From: an uncultured Bacteroidota bacterium
GTDB taxonomy: Bacteria > Bacteroidota > Bacteroidia > UKL13-3
Reading direction: 5' to 3'
Length of the DNA stretch: 13,444 nt
NCBI GenBank assembly: GCA_903898215.1
Contig: CAIUEQ010000010.1
Span: 1 to 13,444 of the forward strand
Below are positions 6,771 through 13,444 of this stretch, in pieces. Both the position numbers and the translations under genes were made by a program. Every line of letters starts with the position of its first letter. The stretch's first letter is position 1. Under the pieces are notes generated by a model. The model ran no database searches and was not told the origin of the DNA. It saw only the letters and a program-made list of their open reading frames with translations.

Positions 6771-7745
6771 TTACTCAAACCTATGAGCAGTCTTCGTCAA
6801 CTCTTCGGGTGAAAGACTTTTAAAATAATCGTAAGTAATTTTTAAGCCTTCTGCCCTATTTACTTTTGGCTCCCATCCTAATAATTTTCTTGCAAGTGTA
6901 ATATCAGGTTGGCGTTGTTTTGGGTCGTCAGTTGGCAAATCTTTTAATATCATTTTTTGTTTGGTGCCTGTTAACTTTATTATTTCTTCACCAAACTGTT
7001 TAATGGTAATTTCATCGGGGTTACCAATGTTTACTGGATAAGCATAATCGCTCATCAGCAAACGGAAAATTCCTTCAATCAAATCATCTACATAACAAAA
7101 CGAACGTGTTTGCGAACCATCACCAAAAACAGTGAGGTCTTCGCCACGCAATGCTTGCCCGATAAATGCAGGTAATACACGTCCATCATTTAGTCGCATG
7201 CGCGGACCGTAAGTATTAAATATTCTAACTATTCTGGTTTCAACTTTATGATAAGTATGATATGCCATGGTGATAGCTTCCTGAAAACGTTTTGCTTCAT
7301 CATACACACCACGCGGACCAACAGGATTTACGTTTCCCCAATAATCTTCCGTTTGTGGATGAACCGTTGGATCACCATAAACTTCAGAAGTAGAAGCAAC
7401 CAAAATTCTCGCATTTTTTTCTTTTGCCAATCCTAAACAATTATGTGTTCCAAGTGAACCCACTTTTAATGTTTGAATAGGTATCTTTAAATAATCGATT
7501 GGACTTGCAGGTGAGGCAAAATTTAAAATATAATCGAGTTTTCCGGGGATATGAATAAATTTTGTTACATCGTGTTCAATAAATTCAAACTCCTTGTGTT
7601 TAAAAAGGTGTTCAATATTTTTTATATCTCCAGTAATGAGATTATCCATCCCAATCACTTCAAAACCTTCTTTGATAAATCTGTCACATAAGTGTGAACC
7701 TAGAAATCCGGCAGCTCCAGTTATTAGTATACGTTTGTTAGTCAT
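6771..7745 (-). CDS. uxs: UDP-glucuronate decarboxylase (UDP-xylose synthase), extended SDR
   Basis: Converts UDP-glucuronate to UDP-xylose through a 4-keto intermediate, using bound NAD; probably cytoplasmic. At 324 residues it is a normal length for bacterial UXS. The NAD site is GAAGFLG (10-16). ASTSEVYGDP (117-126) carries the conserved Glu121, Tyr148 and Lys152 form the YxxxK pair in GVYDEAKR, and Arg214 lies in DGSQTRSF. HPQTEDYWGNVNPVGPR and RIFNTYGPRM...NDGRV are close to animal and plant UXS and unlike the ArnA decarboxylase domain, so UDP-xylose is the expected product. It is the last gene of the degT-ugd-uxs set, 46 bases after ugd, whose product supplies its substrate. Its leader is CAA-rich with no Shine-Dalgarno sequence. 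No simple terminator follows; the palindromic array may serve. Confidence 0.94.
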   Translation of the reverse strand: MTNKRILITGAAGFLGSHLCDRFIKEGFEVIGMDNLITGDIKNIEHLFKHKEFEFIEHDVTKFIHIPGKLDYILNFASPASPIDYLKIPIQTLKVGSLGTHNCLGLAKEKNARILVASTSEVYGDPTVHPQTEDYWGNVNPVGPRGVYDEAKRFQEAITMAYHTYHKVETRIVRIFNTYGPRMRLNDGRVLPAFIGQALRGEDLTVFGDGSQTRSFCYVDDLIEGIFRLLMSDYAYPVNIGNPDEITIKQFGEEIIKLTGTKQKMILKDLPTDDPKQRQPDITLARKLLGWEPKVNRAEGLKITYDYFKSLSPEELTKTAHRFE

Positions 7746-7767
7746 TGTCGTTTGATGTTTGTTGTTT

Positions 7768-7791
7768 GTTATTTCGAGCGGAGTCGAGAAA
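7768..7791. repeat. Short imperfect palindrome, possible dispersed intergenic repeat
   Basis: The minus strand reads TTTCTCGACTCCGCTCGAAA followed by TAACA, lying between ugd and uxs. I recall TCTCGACTCCGCTCGAAAT-type sequences recurring between genes in many Bacteroidota genomes, so this is probably one copy of a dispersed element. Only one copy is present in this window, so that cannot be shown here. Confidence 0.4.
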
Positions 7792-9114
7792 TTATTTCGT
7801 TTTAATTCCGATGCAATAATATCCGAATCCCAATTCTTTCATCTCTTCTTGGTCGAAAATATTTCGGCCATCGAATATTACTTTTTGCTTCATCAATTTA
7901 GAAATAACATTGAAATTTGGAGAACGAAACTCCGGCCATTCGGTAGCAATAATTAAAGCATCTGCATCAATTAATGTATCATACTGGTCTTTGCAATAAG
8001 TAATTTGTTCGCCTAAAGTTTTCTTTGCTTCATGCATTGCCACCGGATCAAACGCTTTAACATTTGCACCCGCATGTAATAACTTTTCGATGATAACCAA
8101 CGAAGGTGCTTCACGCATATCATCCGTTTTTGGTTTAAATGAAAGTCCCCAAATAGCGAAATTTTTTCCTTTCATATCGCCCTTAAAATGTTTGGCAATT
8201 TTATCGAACAATACAATTTTTTGATCTTCGTTCACATCTTCAACTGCTTGAAGGATGCGCATTTTATGGCCATGATCTTCGGCAGTTTTTATCAGTGCTT
8301 TTACATCTTTTGGAAAACAACTTCCGCCATAACCTATACCCGGATAAATAAATTTATTTCCAATTCGCGGATCACTTCCAATTCCTTTGCGCACCATGTT
8401 AACATCAGCACCCATCACTTCACACAAGTTTGCAACATCATTCATAAAACTAATTTTTGTGGCCAACATTGCATTTGCAGCATACTTTGTCATTTCAGCC
8501 GAAGGAATATCCATAAAAATTATTGGATGTCCGTTTAACACAAATGGCTTATAAAGTTTACGCATAAATTCTTCCGCACGTTTTGAATCAATACCAATAA
8601 CAATTCTATCAGGTCTTAAAAAATCATCAACAGCTGCACCTTCTTTTAAAAATTCAGGATTAGAAGCAACATCAAATTCTATTTCTGCATTTCTATTTTT
8701 TAAAGCATCTTGAACAGCTGCCTTAACTTTTTTTGCAGTACCAACAGGAACTGTGCTTTTGGTTACGATCACACCATATTCACTCATGTTCTCACCAATC
8801 TCTTTTGCCACACCCAAAACATATTTTAAGTCAGCACTTCCATCTTCACCGGGAGGAGTTCCTACTGCAATAAAGGCAACATCACAACCTTTAATACTTT
8901 CGGCAAGACTTGTTGAGAAATGAAGTCGTTTAGCTTCAAAATTCCTCACAACCATTTCTTCAAGACCTGGTTCATAAATAGGAAGAATTCCTTTTTTTAA
9001 ATTCTCAATTTTATTTTTATCGATATCAATACAAGTTACATCTATTCCAACTTCAGCAAAGCAAGTTCCGGTAACCAATCCAACATATCCAGTTCCAATA
9101 ACAGCAATTTTCAT
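7792..9114 (-). CDS. ugd: UDP-glucose 6-dehydrogenase
   Basis: Oxidises UDP-glucose to UDP-glucuronate with two NAD+, in the cytoplasm. The 440 residues fit the bacterial UGD/TuaD class. The N-terminal Rossmann site is IAVIGTGYVGLVTG (residues 3-16), followed by the DIDKNKI strand and the IYEPGLEEMV stretch. VGTPPGEDGSADL and TKSTVPVGTA follow. The catalytic cysteine is Cys266 in GYGGSCFPKD. The C-terminal domain contains AIWGLSFKPKTDDMREAPS and DALIIATEWPEF, as expected. A UDP-GlcNAc dehydrogenase (WbpA-like) is the main alternative; the pairing with uxs favours UDP-glucose. The gene begins 12 bases after the degT stop, so it is almost certainly in the same operon, and it feeds uxs directly. 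Confidence 0.96.
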   Translation of the reverse strand: MKIAVIGTGYVGLVTGTCFAEVGIDVTCIDIDKNKIENLKKGILPIYEPGLEEMVVRNFEAKRLHFSTSLAESIKGCDVAFIAVGTPPGEDGSADLKYVLGVAKEIGENMSEYGVIVTKSTVPVGTAKKVKAAVQDALKNRNAEIEFDVASNPEFLKEGAAVDDFLRPDRIVIGIDSKRAEEFMRKLYKPFVLNGHPIIFMDIPSAEMTKYAANAMLATKISFMNDVANLCEVMGADVNMVRKGIGSDPRIGNKFIYPGIGYGGSCFPKDVKALIKTAEDHGHKMRILQAVEDVNEDQKIVLFDKIAKHFKGDMKGKNFAIWGLSFKPKTDDMREAPSLVIIEKLLHAGANVKAFDPVAMHEAKKTLGEQITYCKDQYDTLIDADALIIATEWPEFRSPNFNVISKLMKQKVIFDGRNIFDQEEMKELGFGYYCIGIKTK

Positions 9115-9126
9115 TCTATGATTTTT

Positions 9127-10260
9127 TTATTTTTTTGAGTTACAAAAATTAAGCACGTGCGATGAAATATAGTTCAGTTGCTCTTCATCCATCTCGGTGC
9201 TAATGGGCAGCGAAATTACACATTTACACAAATTTTCCGTTATCGGTAAATTGCCATCATACCTTTTATCAGCATATGCCTTTTGATGATGTAAAGGAAT
9301 TGGATAATACACCATTGCCGGAATATCATTTTCGGCTAAATATTTCCTCAATTCATCGCGATCAAAATTTATTGCTTGTAAAGTATATTGATGAAAAACA
9401 TGCGTTGAGTTTTTTACTCTTTGTGGGATCAACAAATTTGGATGATTTTGAAAAGCATTGTCATAAAAGTTTGCTACTTTATTTCTTGCTTCGGCATATT
9501 CATTTAAATGCTTCAATTTTATTTTTAAAACTGCAGCTTGAATGGTGTCGAGTCGTGAATTTACGCCAACTTCATCGTGTTGATATTGGATTGTTTGTCC
9601 ATGATTTGAGATCATTTTTAAACGTTTGGCAATAACATCATCATTTGTAAACATTGCTCCACCATCTCCAAAACATCCTAAATTTTTGGAAGGAAAAAAT
9701 GAAGTCGCACCGATATTTCCGATGGTTCCTGCTTTCATTTTTCTTCCGTCACTAAAAGTAAAATCGGCACCAATTGCTTGTGCTACATCTTCAATTACAA
9801 ACAAATGATATTGTTGAGCAATTTTCATGATGTGCTCCATGTTTGCACACTGACCGAATAAATGAACGGGCACAATGGCTTTTGTTTTTGGAGTGATTGC
9901 TTTTTCAATTTTGTTTGTATCAATTAAAAAAGTTTCAGCATCCACATCAACCATTACAGGTGTTAATTTCAGCAAAGCAATAACCTCGGCTGTTGCAACA
10001 TAAGTGAATGCCGGAATGATCACTTCATCTCCTGGCAAAAGATTTAATGCCATCATTGCAATTTGCAAAGCATCGGTTCCATTGGCACAGGGCACAACAT
10101 TTTTAACATTTAAATATGCCGCAAGATCATCAGCAAATTCTTTTACAGCAGGGCCGTTAATAAATTTTGTTGACACAATCACCTCATGAATTGCTTGATC
10201 TATTTCGGTACTTATTTTTTGATACTGCGTTTGCAGATCAACCATCTGGATTTTTCTCAT
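9127..10260 (-). CDS. DegT/DnrJ/EryC1/StrS (WbpE-like) sugar aminotransferase
   Basis: A PLP-dependent aminotransferase that adds an amino group to a keto-sugar nucleotide, typically from glutamate, for surface glycan synthesis. It has 377 residues, normal for the family. CANGTDALQ (58-66), PAFTYVATAE (83-92), PVHLFGQCA (131-139), Asp158 and Gln161 in IEDVAQAIGA, the PLP Lys192 in FFPSKNLGCFGDGGA, NHGQ and VGVNSRLDTIQAA are all present. These stretches closely follow Pseudomonas WbpE, which acts on UDP-3-keto-GlcNAcA. No WbpA, WbpB or WbpD partner is in the window, so the substrate is unproven; a UDP-4-keto-pentose from the neighbouring ugd/uxs route is another possibility. It is the first gene of a three-gene minus-strand set, with a TATATTTG promoter box 22 bases upstream of its ATG. 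Met6 is a possible alternative start. Confidence 0.93.
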   Translation of the reverse strand: MRKIQMVDLQTQYQKISTEIDQAIHEVIVSTKFINGPAVKEFADDLAAYLNVKNVVPCANGTDALQIAMMALNLLPGDEVIIPAFTYVATAEVIALLKLTPVMVDVDAETFLIDTNKIEKAITPKTKAIVPVHLFGQCANMEHIMKIAQQYHLFVIEDVAQAIGADFTFSDGRKMKAGTIGNIGATSFFPSKNLGCFGDGGAMFTNDDVIAKRLKMISNHGQTIQYQHDEVGVNSRLDTIQAAVLKIKLKHLNEYAEARNKVANFYDNAFQNHPNLLIPQRVKNSTHVFHQYTLQAINFDRDELRKYLAENDIPAMVYYPIPLHHQKAYADKRYDGNLPITENLCKCVISLPISTEMDEEQLNYISSHVLNFCNSKK

Positions 10261-10282
10261 TTGTCAAAAAAAACTAATTCGG

Positions 10283-10290
10283 CAAATATA
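10283..10290 (-). promoter_or_regulatory. Candidate -7 promoter element for the degT-ugd-uxs operon
   Basis: The minus strand reads TATATTTG, an exact TAnnTTTG match, 22 bases upstream of the degT ATG. It is followed at once by CCGAAT, as is the opposing plus-strand box after two extra bases. No TTG -33 box is visible in the 17-23 base range, so activity may depend on a regulator. Confidence 0.5.
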
Positions 10291-10325
10291 TTTTAAAGAT
10301 GACTAAGTAAAGTAAAGAAAGTGAT

Positions 10326-10333
10326 TATTTTTG
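10326..10333 (+). promoter_or_regulatory. Candidate -7 promoter element for the outer-membrane protein-kdtA pair
   Basis: TATTTTTG matches TAnnTTTG exactly, but the ATG at 10341 is only 7 bases beyond it. If used, the transcript would be leaderless or nearly so. No -33 TTG is seen at the proper distance. Confidence 0.4.
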
Positions 10334-10340
10334 AGGCCGA

Positions 10341-11135
10341 ATGAATTTTAAAAACCTAATTTATTTTCTCGTTAGTTTCATCTTCTTTTTTCAATTCCCA
10401 ACAGTTGGTTTTGCTCAACATAAGAAGAATATTGAAACTGAGATATGCAATAAAATTTTCAACTTCGAATTTGAATATACTTATCAAATGCCACAAGGTT
10501 ATTTGGCATCGCGGTTTGGTAACATTCATAATGCAAGTTTTGGAGGAATTATAAAGACAAAAAAAAACTGGTTATATGGCATGGATTTGAGTTACCAATT
10601 TGGTACAGAAGTTAGCAACGAGACTGCCCAAAACATTTTAATAAATATTAGTAACAGCACAGGAACAATTTCAAATAGTACAGGTTCTCCGGGAATGGTC
10701 ATTTTAGGTGAACGAGGTTTCAATACTTTTATAAAAGCCGGTAAATTATTAAACCTTAGCAAAAACAGTCCTAATTCAGGAGTTACTTTAATGATTGGTG
10801 TAGGGTTTTTATCTCATAAAATAAATATCACTACCCCCGAAAGTAATGTTCCAACATTAACCGATGAACTAAAAAAAGGATACGATAGACTTACCATGGG
10901 CATAGCTTTCACACAGTTTGTAGGATACTATTTTCAAGGAAAGAACCGTATGACAAATTTTTATTTAGGGTTAGATATCGTTGAGGGAATTACTACAAAT
11001 ACCAGAGGATTTAATTACGATACAAGACAAGTAGATAACGGAAGTCACTTAGATGTTTTTATAGGACCAAAATTTTGCTGGATGATTCCTGTATATTTAT
11101 CTTCAAGAGATCAAGATGAGTTTATATATAAATGA
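10341..11135 (+). CDS. Unrecognised exported protein, predicted outer-membrane beta-barrel
   Basis: I do not recognise a named family. The 264 residues open with a clear signal peptide (MNFKNLIYFLVSFIFFFQFP; likely cut after VGFA, residues 22-25). The mature part has alternating hydrophobic/polar strands and Gly/Tyr/Phe turns (ASFGGIIKTKKNWLYGMDLSY, MGIAFTQFVGYYFQG, TNFYLGLDIV, HLDVFIGPKF), typical of a small outer-membrane beta-barrel. A loop carries a tandem ISNSTGT/ISNSTGS heptad at 103-116, possibly surface exposed. Only two cysteines are seen, at 36 and 246. The stop overlaps the kdtA start (ATGA), so the two are translationally coupled, which suggests a role linked to lipopolysaccharide or outer-membrane assembly; that is inference from position only. 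It is divergent from the degT operon. Confidence 0.8.
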   Translation: MNFKNLIYFLVSFIFFFQFPTVGFAQHKKNIETEICNKIFNFEFEYTYQMPQGYLASRFGNIHNASFGGIIKTKKNWLYGMDLSYQFGTEVSNETAQNILINISNSTGTISNSTGSPGMVILGERGFNTFIKAGKLLNLSKNSPNSGVTLMIGVGFLSHKINITTPESNVPTLTDELKKGYDRLTMGIAFTQFVGYYFQGKNRMTNFYLGLDIVEGITTNTRGFNYDTRQVDNGSHLDVFIGPKFCWMIPVYLSSRDQDEFIYK

Positions 11136-12394
11136 TGATCAAAACTGTTAATTATCTGTTATACAATTTTGCAATATTCTTATATGGAATAGCCATTTGG
11201 ATTGCGTCATTTTTTAATGCAAAAGCAAAAATATTTTTTGATGGAAGAAAAAATATTTTTGAAACTATCTCTACAAAAATCAATGGCGACACTTCTAAAA
11301 AAATATGGTTTCATTGCTCATCGTTAGGGGAATTTGAACAAGCACGTCCAATAATCGAAGCAATCAAACAAACCCATTTAGATTATAAAATTATCATCAC
11401 TTTTTTTTCACCATCAGGATTTGAAATAAGAAAAAATTACCCATTGGCTGATTATATTTTTTACCTCCCACTTGATACATCAGCACATGCAAAAAAACTT
11501 TTAGAGCTATTTAATCCTAGCATGGTATTTTTTGTGAAATATGAATTTTGGTATCATTACTTGCACCAACTTTATAAACGTAAAACACCAATCTATTTAC
11601 TTTCTGCAACATTTTTAGAAGATCAAATTTTCTTTAGGTGGTATGGCGTTTTTTTTAGAAACATGTTGCATTACTTTGAAATCATTTTCACTCAAAACGA
11701 ATCTTCAAAAGCATTATTAAAATCAATTCAAATCGATAATGTTATAGTTAGTAAAGACACACGTTTCGACAGAGTAAACGATACAACCAAAAACCCAAAA
11801 CCACTTTCTAAAATCGAACTGTTTAAAAAAGATTCTTTTGTTTTGGTTGCTGGAAGTTCATACGTTGAAGAGGAAAATATTATCAATCAATTTTTAAATA
11901 AATATCCTGACAAAAAAATAAAAATAATTATTGCCCCTCACGAAATTGATGGTTCACATCTGAAAGAAATCCAACAAATATTTGAAGGTAAGAAAACTTG
12001 CTTTTATTCAACTGCAAATGAAGAAAATCTTATGTCATCACAAGTATTGATTATTGACAATATAGGATTACTCTCATCCATTTATCAATATGCAGATACC
12101 GCAATTATTGGTGGTGGCTTTGGAAGTAAAGGACTCCACAACTCATTAGAAGCTGCTGCTTTTGGAATGCCTATTTTATTTGGACCAAATAACCATCTTA
12201 AATTTCCTGAATCAATACAGCTAATTGAAAATGGTTCGGCATTTATCATTAACAACTCTGAAGAATTTGACTTATACATTTCATCGTTCATTGATGATGA
12301 AGTAAAACTCAAAAACATTTCAGCGCTTTCCCGAAAATTTATCCAAACCAATACCGGTGCAACAGAAATCATCCTTTCTCAGATAACTTTTTAA
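11132..12394 (+). CDS. waaA: 3-deoxy-D-manno-octulosonic acid (Kdo) transferase
   Basis: Transfers Kdo from CMP-Kdo to the lipid A precursor at the inner face of the cytoplasmic membrane, the first step of LPS core synthesis (also called kdtA). At 420 residues it is a normal length. An N-terminal membrane anchor (about 8-28) leads to the GT30 domain. WFHCSSLGEFEQARP (59-73) holds the likely catalytic Glu67. VKYEFWYHYL, the KDTRFDRV stretch, IIAPHEID, and IIGGGFGSKGLHNSLEAAAFGMPILFGPN follow, all characteristic of KdtA. Whether one or more Kdo units are added cannot be read from sequence. The start overlaps the preceding stop by ATGA; Met2 at 11135 is an alternative. No terminator hairpin is seen in the 142-base gap downstream. 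Confidence 0.95.
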   Translation: MMIKTVNYLLYNFAIFLYGIAIWIASFFNAKAKIFFDGRKNIFETISTKINGDTSKKIWFHCSSLGEFEQARPIIEAIKQTHLDYKIIITFFSPSGFEIRKNYPLADYIFYLPLDTSAHAKKLLELFNPSMVFFVKYEFWYHYLHQLYKRKTPIYLLSATFLEDQIFFRWYGVFFRNMLHYFEIIFTQNESSKALLKSIQIDNVIVSKDTRFDRVNDTTKNPKPLSKIELFKKDSFVLVAGSSYVEEENIINQFLNKYPDKKIKIIIAPHEIDGSHLKEIQQIFEGKKTCFYSTANEENLMSSQVLIIDNIGLLSSIYQYADTAIIGGGFGSKGLHNSLEAAAFGMPILFGPNNHLKFPESIQLIENGSAFIINNSEEFDLYISSFIDDEVKLKNISALSRKFIQTNTGATEIILSQITF

Positions 12395-12469
12395 CAGACA
12401 GAGATATCGAATTCATAAAACATTTCGTTGTTCAGTTTGATGGACAGCACACAGCTTAAGTTGTATTAC

Positions 12470-12501
12470 TTTGCACAACATATAAACATTTCGTATATTT
12501 G
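12470..12501 (+). promoter_or_regulatory. Promoter of the GH25 lysozyme gene
   Basis: TTTG at 12470-12473, a 20-base spacer, and TATATTTG at 12494-12501 match both boxes of the Bacteroidota consensus with good spacing. The predicted leader to TTG 12537 is about 29 bases. A second exact -7 match, TACTTTTG, lies at 12508-12515 without its own -33 box. Confidence 0.65.
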
Positions 12502-12536
12502 ATTCTATACTTTTGTATTAAATAATTTCAAATCAA

Positions 12537-13322
12537 TTGAATATTAAAGCCTTTATTTTTCGTTCAGTTTCGGTTGCCGCAATCAGTTGTGGTGTGCTGT
12601 TTGTTGTTTTAAACTCGTCAGAAACCGTTACAGGTGGAACAGCGAAAGTTAAAATTTCAGCTTCACCATCTTATCCAAATTTCGGTATCAATTTACCCGG
12701 TGAATATATTTTACATGGTATTGATGTATCAAGGCATCAGAGATATATTGACTGGGATGCTGTTAGTAAAATGAACCATAAAGATGTTGGAATTAGTTTC
12801 GCATTTATTAAAGCTTCTGAAGGAAGAACTGTTGTTGATGAATATTTTAATGATAACTGGAAAGCTTCAAAAGAAAGTGGTGTTTTAAGAGGTGCATATC
12901 ATTTTTATCGTCCGCATTTAACGGCTCAGGAACAAGCTTCTTTATTTATCAGACAAGTTCCAAAATTAGTGAAGGGTGATTTGCCTCCGGTATTGGATAT
13001 TGAAATGAGAGGTAGCTGTCCGCCTGCCAGATTAAGGAAAAATTTAAAAGAATGGTTAGTGTTGATAGAAAAGCATTATGGCATGACTCCTATTTTATAT
13101 ACCAACTACGGGTTTTACAAACATTTGTTGTTAGGCAAAGAATTTAAAAAATATCCTCTGTGGATTGCGCATTATAAAACTCCGGATATTAACAATATGG
13201 TTGACAATTGGAATTTCTGGCAACACAGCGACAGAGGTCATGTAAACGGAATAAATGGAGGAGTTGATTTCAATGTTTTTAATGGCGACATTGAAGAGTT
13301 AAAGAAGTTATGTAAGAAATAA
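12537..13322 (+). CDS. Glycoside hydrolase family 25 lysozyme, exported or membrane-anchored
   Basis: A GH25 muramidase that cleaves the MurNAc-GlcNAc beta-1,4 bond of peptidoglycan. It has 261 residues: an N-terminal hydrophobic segment (about 10-25) acting as signal peptide or anchor, a ~30-residue linker, and a catalytic domain from about 58 to the end. Asp63 in HGIDVSRHQ, and the DxE pair Asp154/Glu156 in PPVLDIEM, match the GH25 acidic residues. AFIKASEG, GAYHFYRP, LYTNYGFY, LWIAHY and NFWQHSDRG...VDFNVFNG complete the fold. No cell-wall-binding or sorting domain is attached, so it likely acts in the periplasm on the cell's own wall or on other cells after release. TTG is the start; the frame has no ATG before the hydrophobic segment. 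It has its own promoter and terminator, so it is probably monocistronic. Confidence 0.94.
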   Translation: MNIKAFIFRSVSVAAISCGVLFVVLNSSETVTGGTAKVKISASPSYPNFGINLPGEYILHGIDVSRHQRYIDWDAVSKMNHKDVGISFAFIKASEGRTVVDEYFNDNWKASKESGVLRGAYHFYRPHLTAQEQASLFIRQVPKLVKGDLPPVLDIEMRGSCPPARLRKNLKEWLVLIEKHYGMTPILYTNYGFYKHLLLGKEFKKYPLWIAHYKTPDINNMVDNWNFWQHSDRGHVNGINGGVDFNVFNGDIEELKKLCKK

Positions 13323-13341
13323 TTTTGATTGATCCTTTACC

Positions 13342-13374
13342 AAAAAATCCTTTCCAAACCGGGAGGGATTTTTT
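13342..13374 (+). terminator. Rho-independent-type terminator of the lysozyme gene
   Basis: A 14-bp stem (13342-13355 with 13361-13374, two G-U pairs) closes an AAACC loop. The right arm ends in six T, followed by ATTTCT. It lies 19 bases after the lysozyme stop. The left arm's A run also gives U residues on the minus strand, so it may terminate the convergent gene at the window edge too. Confidence 0.85.
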
Positions 13375-13444
13375 ATTTCTGCTTATTGTTATCGAATAGA
13401 AAATAGATAAACCCGATACTTCCCAATAAAATAAAAACTAAAAA
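13373..13444 (-). CDS. Probable 3' end of a membrane protein gene cut by the window edge
   Basis: On the minus strand the frame is open from base 13444 to a TAA at 13373-13375. It encodes 23 residues: a hydrophobic stretch (FLVFILLGSIGFIYFLF) then a polar tail DNNKQK. This looks like a C-terminal membrane helix with a charged end. It converges on the lysozyme gene and ends inside the shared hairpin, as a real gene would. AT-rich DNA readily gives short hydrophobic frames, so this is tentative and no family can be named. Confidence 0.4.
   Translation of the reverse strand, partial: FLVFILLGSIGFIYFLFDNNKQK

Noticed and set aside
8188..8538. 116-codon plus-strand frame inside ugd
   Set aside because: It is antisense to a well-conserved part of ugd, including the catalytic Cys region, and resembles no protein.
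9276..9635. 119-codon plus-strand frame inside the aminotransferase gene
   Set aside because: It is antisense to the conserved DegT C-terminal domain, with no independent start signal or family resemblance.
12085..12372. 95-codon minus-strand frame inside waaA
   Set aside because: It is the antisense shadow of the GGGFGSKGLHN region of the Kdo transferase.
12395..12536. Terminator for waaA
   Set aside because: No GC stem followed by a T run could be found; only a weak GTTGT/ACAAC pair around the promoter region.
12570..12600. Lipoprotein signal (Cys18) in the lysozyme
   Set aside because: The residues before Cys are A-I-S, a poor lipobox, and the hydrophobic segment continues past the Cys, which fits a signal peptide or anchor better.

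Overview
The window is AT-rich DNA of a Bacteroidota bacterium, probably free-living or environmental. I infer this from four things: a type IX secretion (CHU_C / gliding-associated) C-terminal sorting domain, a CarboxypepD_reg-DUF5686 outer-membrane protein, Bacteroidota-type promoter motifs (TAnnTTTG at -7), and the absence of clear Shine-Dalgarno sequences. No genus can be assigned from the sequence alone. No tRNA, rRNA, CRISPR array, insertion sequence, phage or defence system was seen. Gene content is mostly housekeeping and cell-envelope functions, and I do not see a clearly new multi-gene system.

Layout. (1) 1-3359, plus strand: the 3' end of a secreted PKD/CHU_C protein, then a large DUF5686 outer-membrane protein, closed by a strong hairpin terminator. 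(2) 3428-6329: a tandem universal stress protein (minus) divergent from a uridine phosphorylase-like gene, followed by tryptophanyl-tRNA synthetase (both plus). (3) 6330-6770: a protein-free convergent gap holding two 140-bp palindromic repeat units separated and flanked by three copies of a ~28-bp motif. (4) 6771-10260, minus strand: an operon-like set degT aminotransferase - UDP-glucose dehydrogenase - UDP-glucuronate decarboxylase, making nucleotide sugars for a surface glycan. (5) 10341-12394, plus strand: an unrecognised predicted outer-membrane beta-barrel protein translationally coupled (ATGA overlap) to Kdo transferase (kdtA/waaA). (6) 12537-13322: a GH25 lysozyme with its own good promoter and terminator. 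(7) 13373-13444, minus strand: probably the last 23 codons of a membrane protein running off the window.

How the parts fit. Regions 4 and 5 start back to back from an 80-bp divergent control region. Together they supply envelope glycans: UDP-GlcA, UDP-xylose and probably an amino sugar on one side, Kdo addition to lipid A on the other. The neighbouring lysozyme also acts on the envelope. The best leads are the 6344-6732 repeat array, the reaction logic of the degT-ugd-uxs operon, the matched sequences in the divergent promoter, and the shared 16-base context at two TTG starts.
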